DNA from: Aphanomyces cochlioides | Lineage: Eukaryota; Oomycota; Saprolegniomycetes; Saprolegniales; Verrucalvaceae | Assembly (NCBI GenBank): GCA_019828595.1 | Contig: JAHQRK010000015.1 | Location: 496,001 to 560,000, forward strand | Length of the DNA stretch: 64,000 nucleotides | Direction of reading: 5' to 3' | Position numbers and translations under genes: made by a program | Notes under the pieces: model-generated | What the model was told of the DNA's origin: nothing | Databases searched by the model: none | The model's input: the letters and a program-made list of their open reading frames with translations, nothing else | Shown here: positions 63,415-64,000 of the stretch, in pieces | Layout: the number at the start of each line of letters is the position of its first letter | Numbering within the stretch: position 1 is the stretch's first letter

Positions 63415-64000
63415 ACTTTATGCATCTCTGCGAGCGCATGCGTCTCCCCGAAGAGCATCACAGCGCGATCGTACGCGGCGGCGTGCTTGGTGGCGTCTGT
63501 TTTCGTGAGCATAGCCGCCAAATGGTCGAGTTTGAGTTGGACGTAAGGTAGAAAGAGAGGATTATCGATTGCATCCTCTTTTGTGCTACATTTGTTCAAT
63601 CAGTTGGGGTCTGCTGGACAAGCGATAGACAAACCTTTGGAGAAGAGCTTGCGCTGCTTCAACCATGGTCGTGGCTTGGACAATGTAATCCATTTTTTCA
63701 AGACATTGAGCAATGGATGCCATGAGAACAGCTCTTGCGTATGGCATGCTCTGATCGGCTGGGAGCTGCTTGCGCACTGCTCGGAAAAGCTCGAGAGCAC
63801 CGCCGTACTTGCTAAGCATCAACTTAGCCGTGCCGAGGTAGTACATGGCTTCCAAATGACCAGGACTTCCAGGCCGCTGCTCGTTATATCTAATGGAAAG
63901 AAGAAGGCGTCAATGGAGCTTCTCGCAATTTTGAGTACATGTCGACGGCGGAAGTAAGAACGTTTTGGCCTTGGTGAAACTCGCCTTCCATGAGATAGCT
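63411..64000 (-). CDS. TPR-like helical protein, 5' part outside the window
   Basis: Three exons are visible: one from the window edge to about 63944, a middle one from about 63895 to about 63640, and a last one of about 180 nt ending at 63411. The protein reads QGQNVLTSAVDIYNEQRPGS, then LEAMYYLGTAKLMLSKYGGA with LELFRAVRKQLP, then ARAVLMASIAQCLEKMDYIV, and ends FGETHALAEMHKV. The 34-residue-like helix pairs with the Gly/Ala/Leu pattern are TPR-like, a scaffold for protein binding. No family can be named from this portion. The TAA (63411-63413) overlaps the carrier's stop, so the two transcripts must be antisense at their 3' ends. Confidence 0.6.

Overview
The window is nuclear DNA of a eukaryote, most likely an oomycete of the Saprolegniales type. 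The evidence is compact genes split by very short GT-AG introns (about 37-58 nt, often with CTAAC or CTGAC branch-point-like sequence), an Inr/FPR-like start-site motif, several eukaryotic DNA transposon families (Crypton, PIF/Harbinger, hAT, IS630-Tc1-mariner), and gene types such as an RP2-like protein, mitochondrial carrier, PPR protein, DUF3712-like protein and ferric reductase/NADPH oxidase. There is no prokaryotic gene organisation. The species assignment is inference; exon joins were worked out by hand from reading frame and splice signals.

Layout. 0-2.9 kb: an RP2-like TBCC-domain gene cut by the window edge, and a secreted aspartic protease. 2.9-34.1 kb: a dense cluster of eleven paralogous seven-helix proteins that look MLO-like and end in a C-terminal EF-hand-like region. 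Most of the cluster is a triplicated unit of about 8.72 kb (copies at 7236, 15955 and 24674). Each unit holds an intronless plus-strand gene (C), a three-exon minus-strand gene (D), a PIF/Harbinger-like element with inverted repeats, and an intronless plus-strand gene (E). The repeat joints fall inside MLO-like genes: the array arose by unequal crossing-over between gene B and gene E in a 13-bp identical tract, so the first two E copies are E/B chimeras and only the last keeps its own C-terminus.

34.2-43.7 kb: a Thr/Pro-rich mucin-like membrane protein with a 21-bp minisatellite, a decaying Crypton tyrosine-recombinase gene that keeps its introns and catalytic residues, a small basic two-exon gene, and a large multi-exon DUF3712/LEA2-like membrane protein. 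43.9-45.8 kb: an apparently intact IS630-Tc1-mariner element with an unusually wide D-E spacing of 82 residues. 45.9-55.6 kb: a 7-exon PPR-like protein, a secreted polysaccharide (chitin) deacetylase, a probably N-myristoylated EF-hand protein, an unidentified multi-exon gene, and a ferric reductase/NADPH oxidase. 56.7-58.6 kb: an hAT element with a perfect 8-bp target duplication whose two transposase halves lie head to head. 59-64 kb: a LisH-cystathionine lyase fusion, a small type I membrane protein, a cytochrome-b5-like MAPR protein divergent from an SLC25 carrier, and a partial TPR-like gene whose stop overlaps that of the carrier.

The genes do not form one pathway. The striking theme is local genome dynamics: recent amplification of one membrane-protein family by unequal recombination, in a neighbourhood rich in four different DNA-transposon groups.
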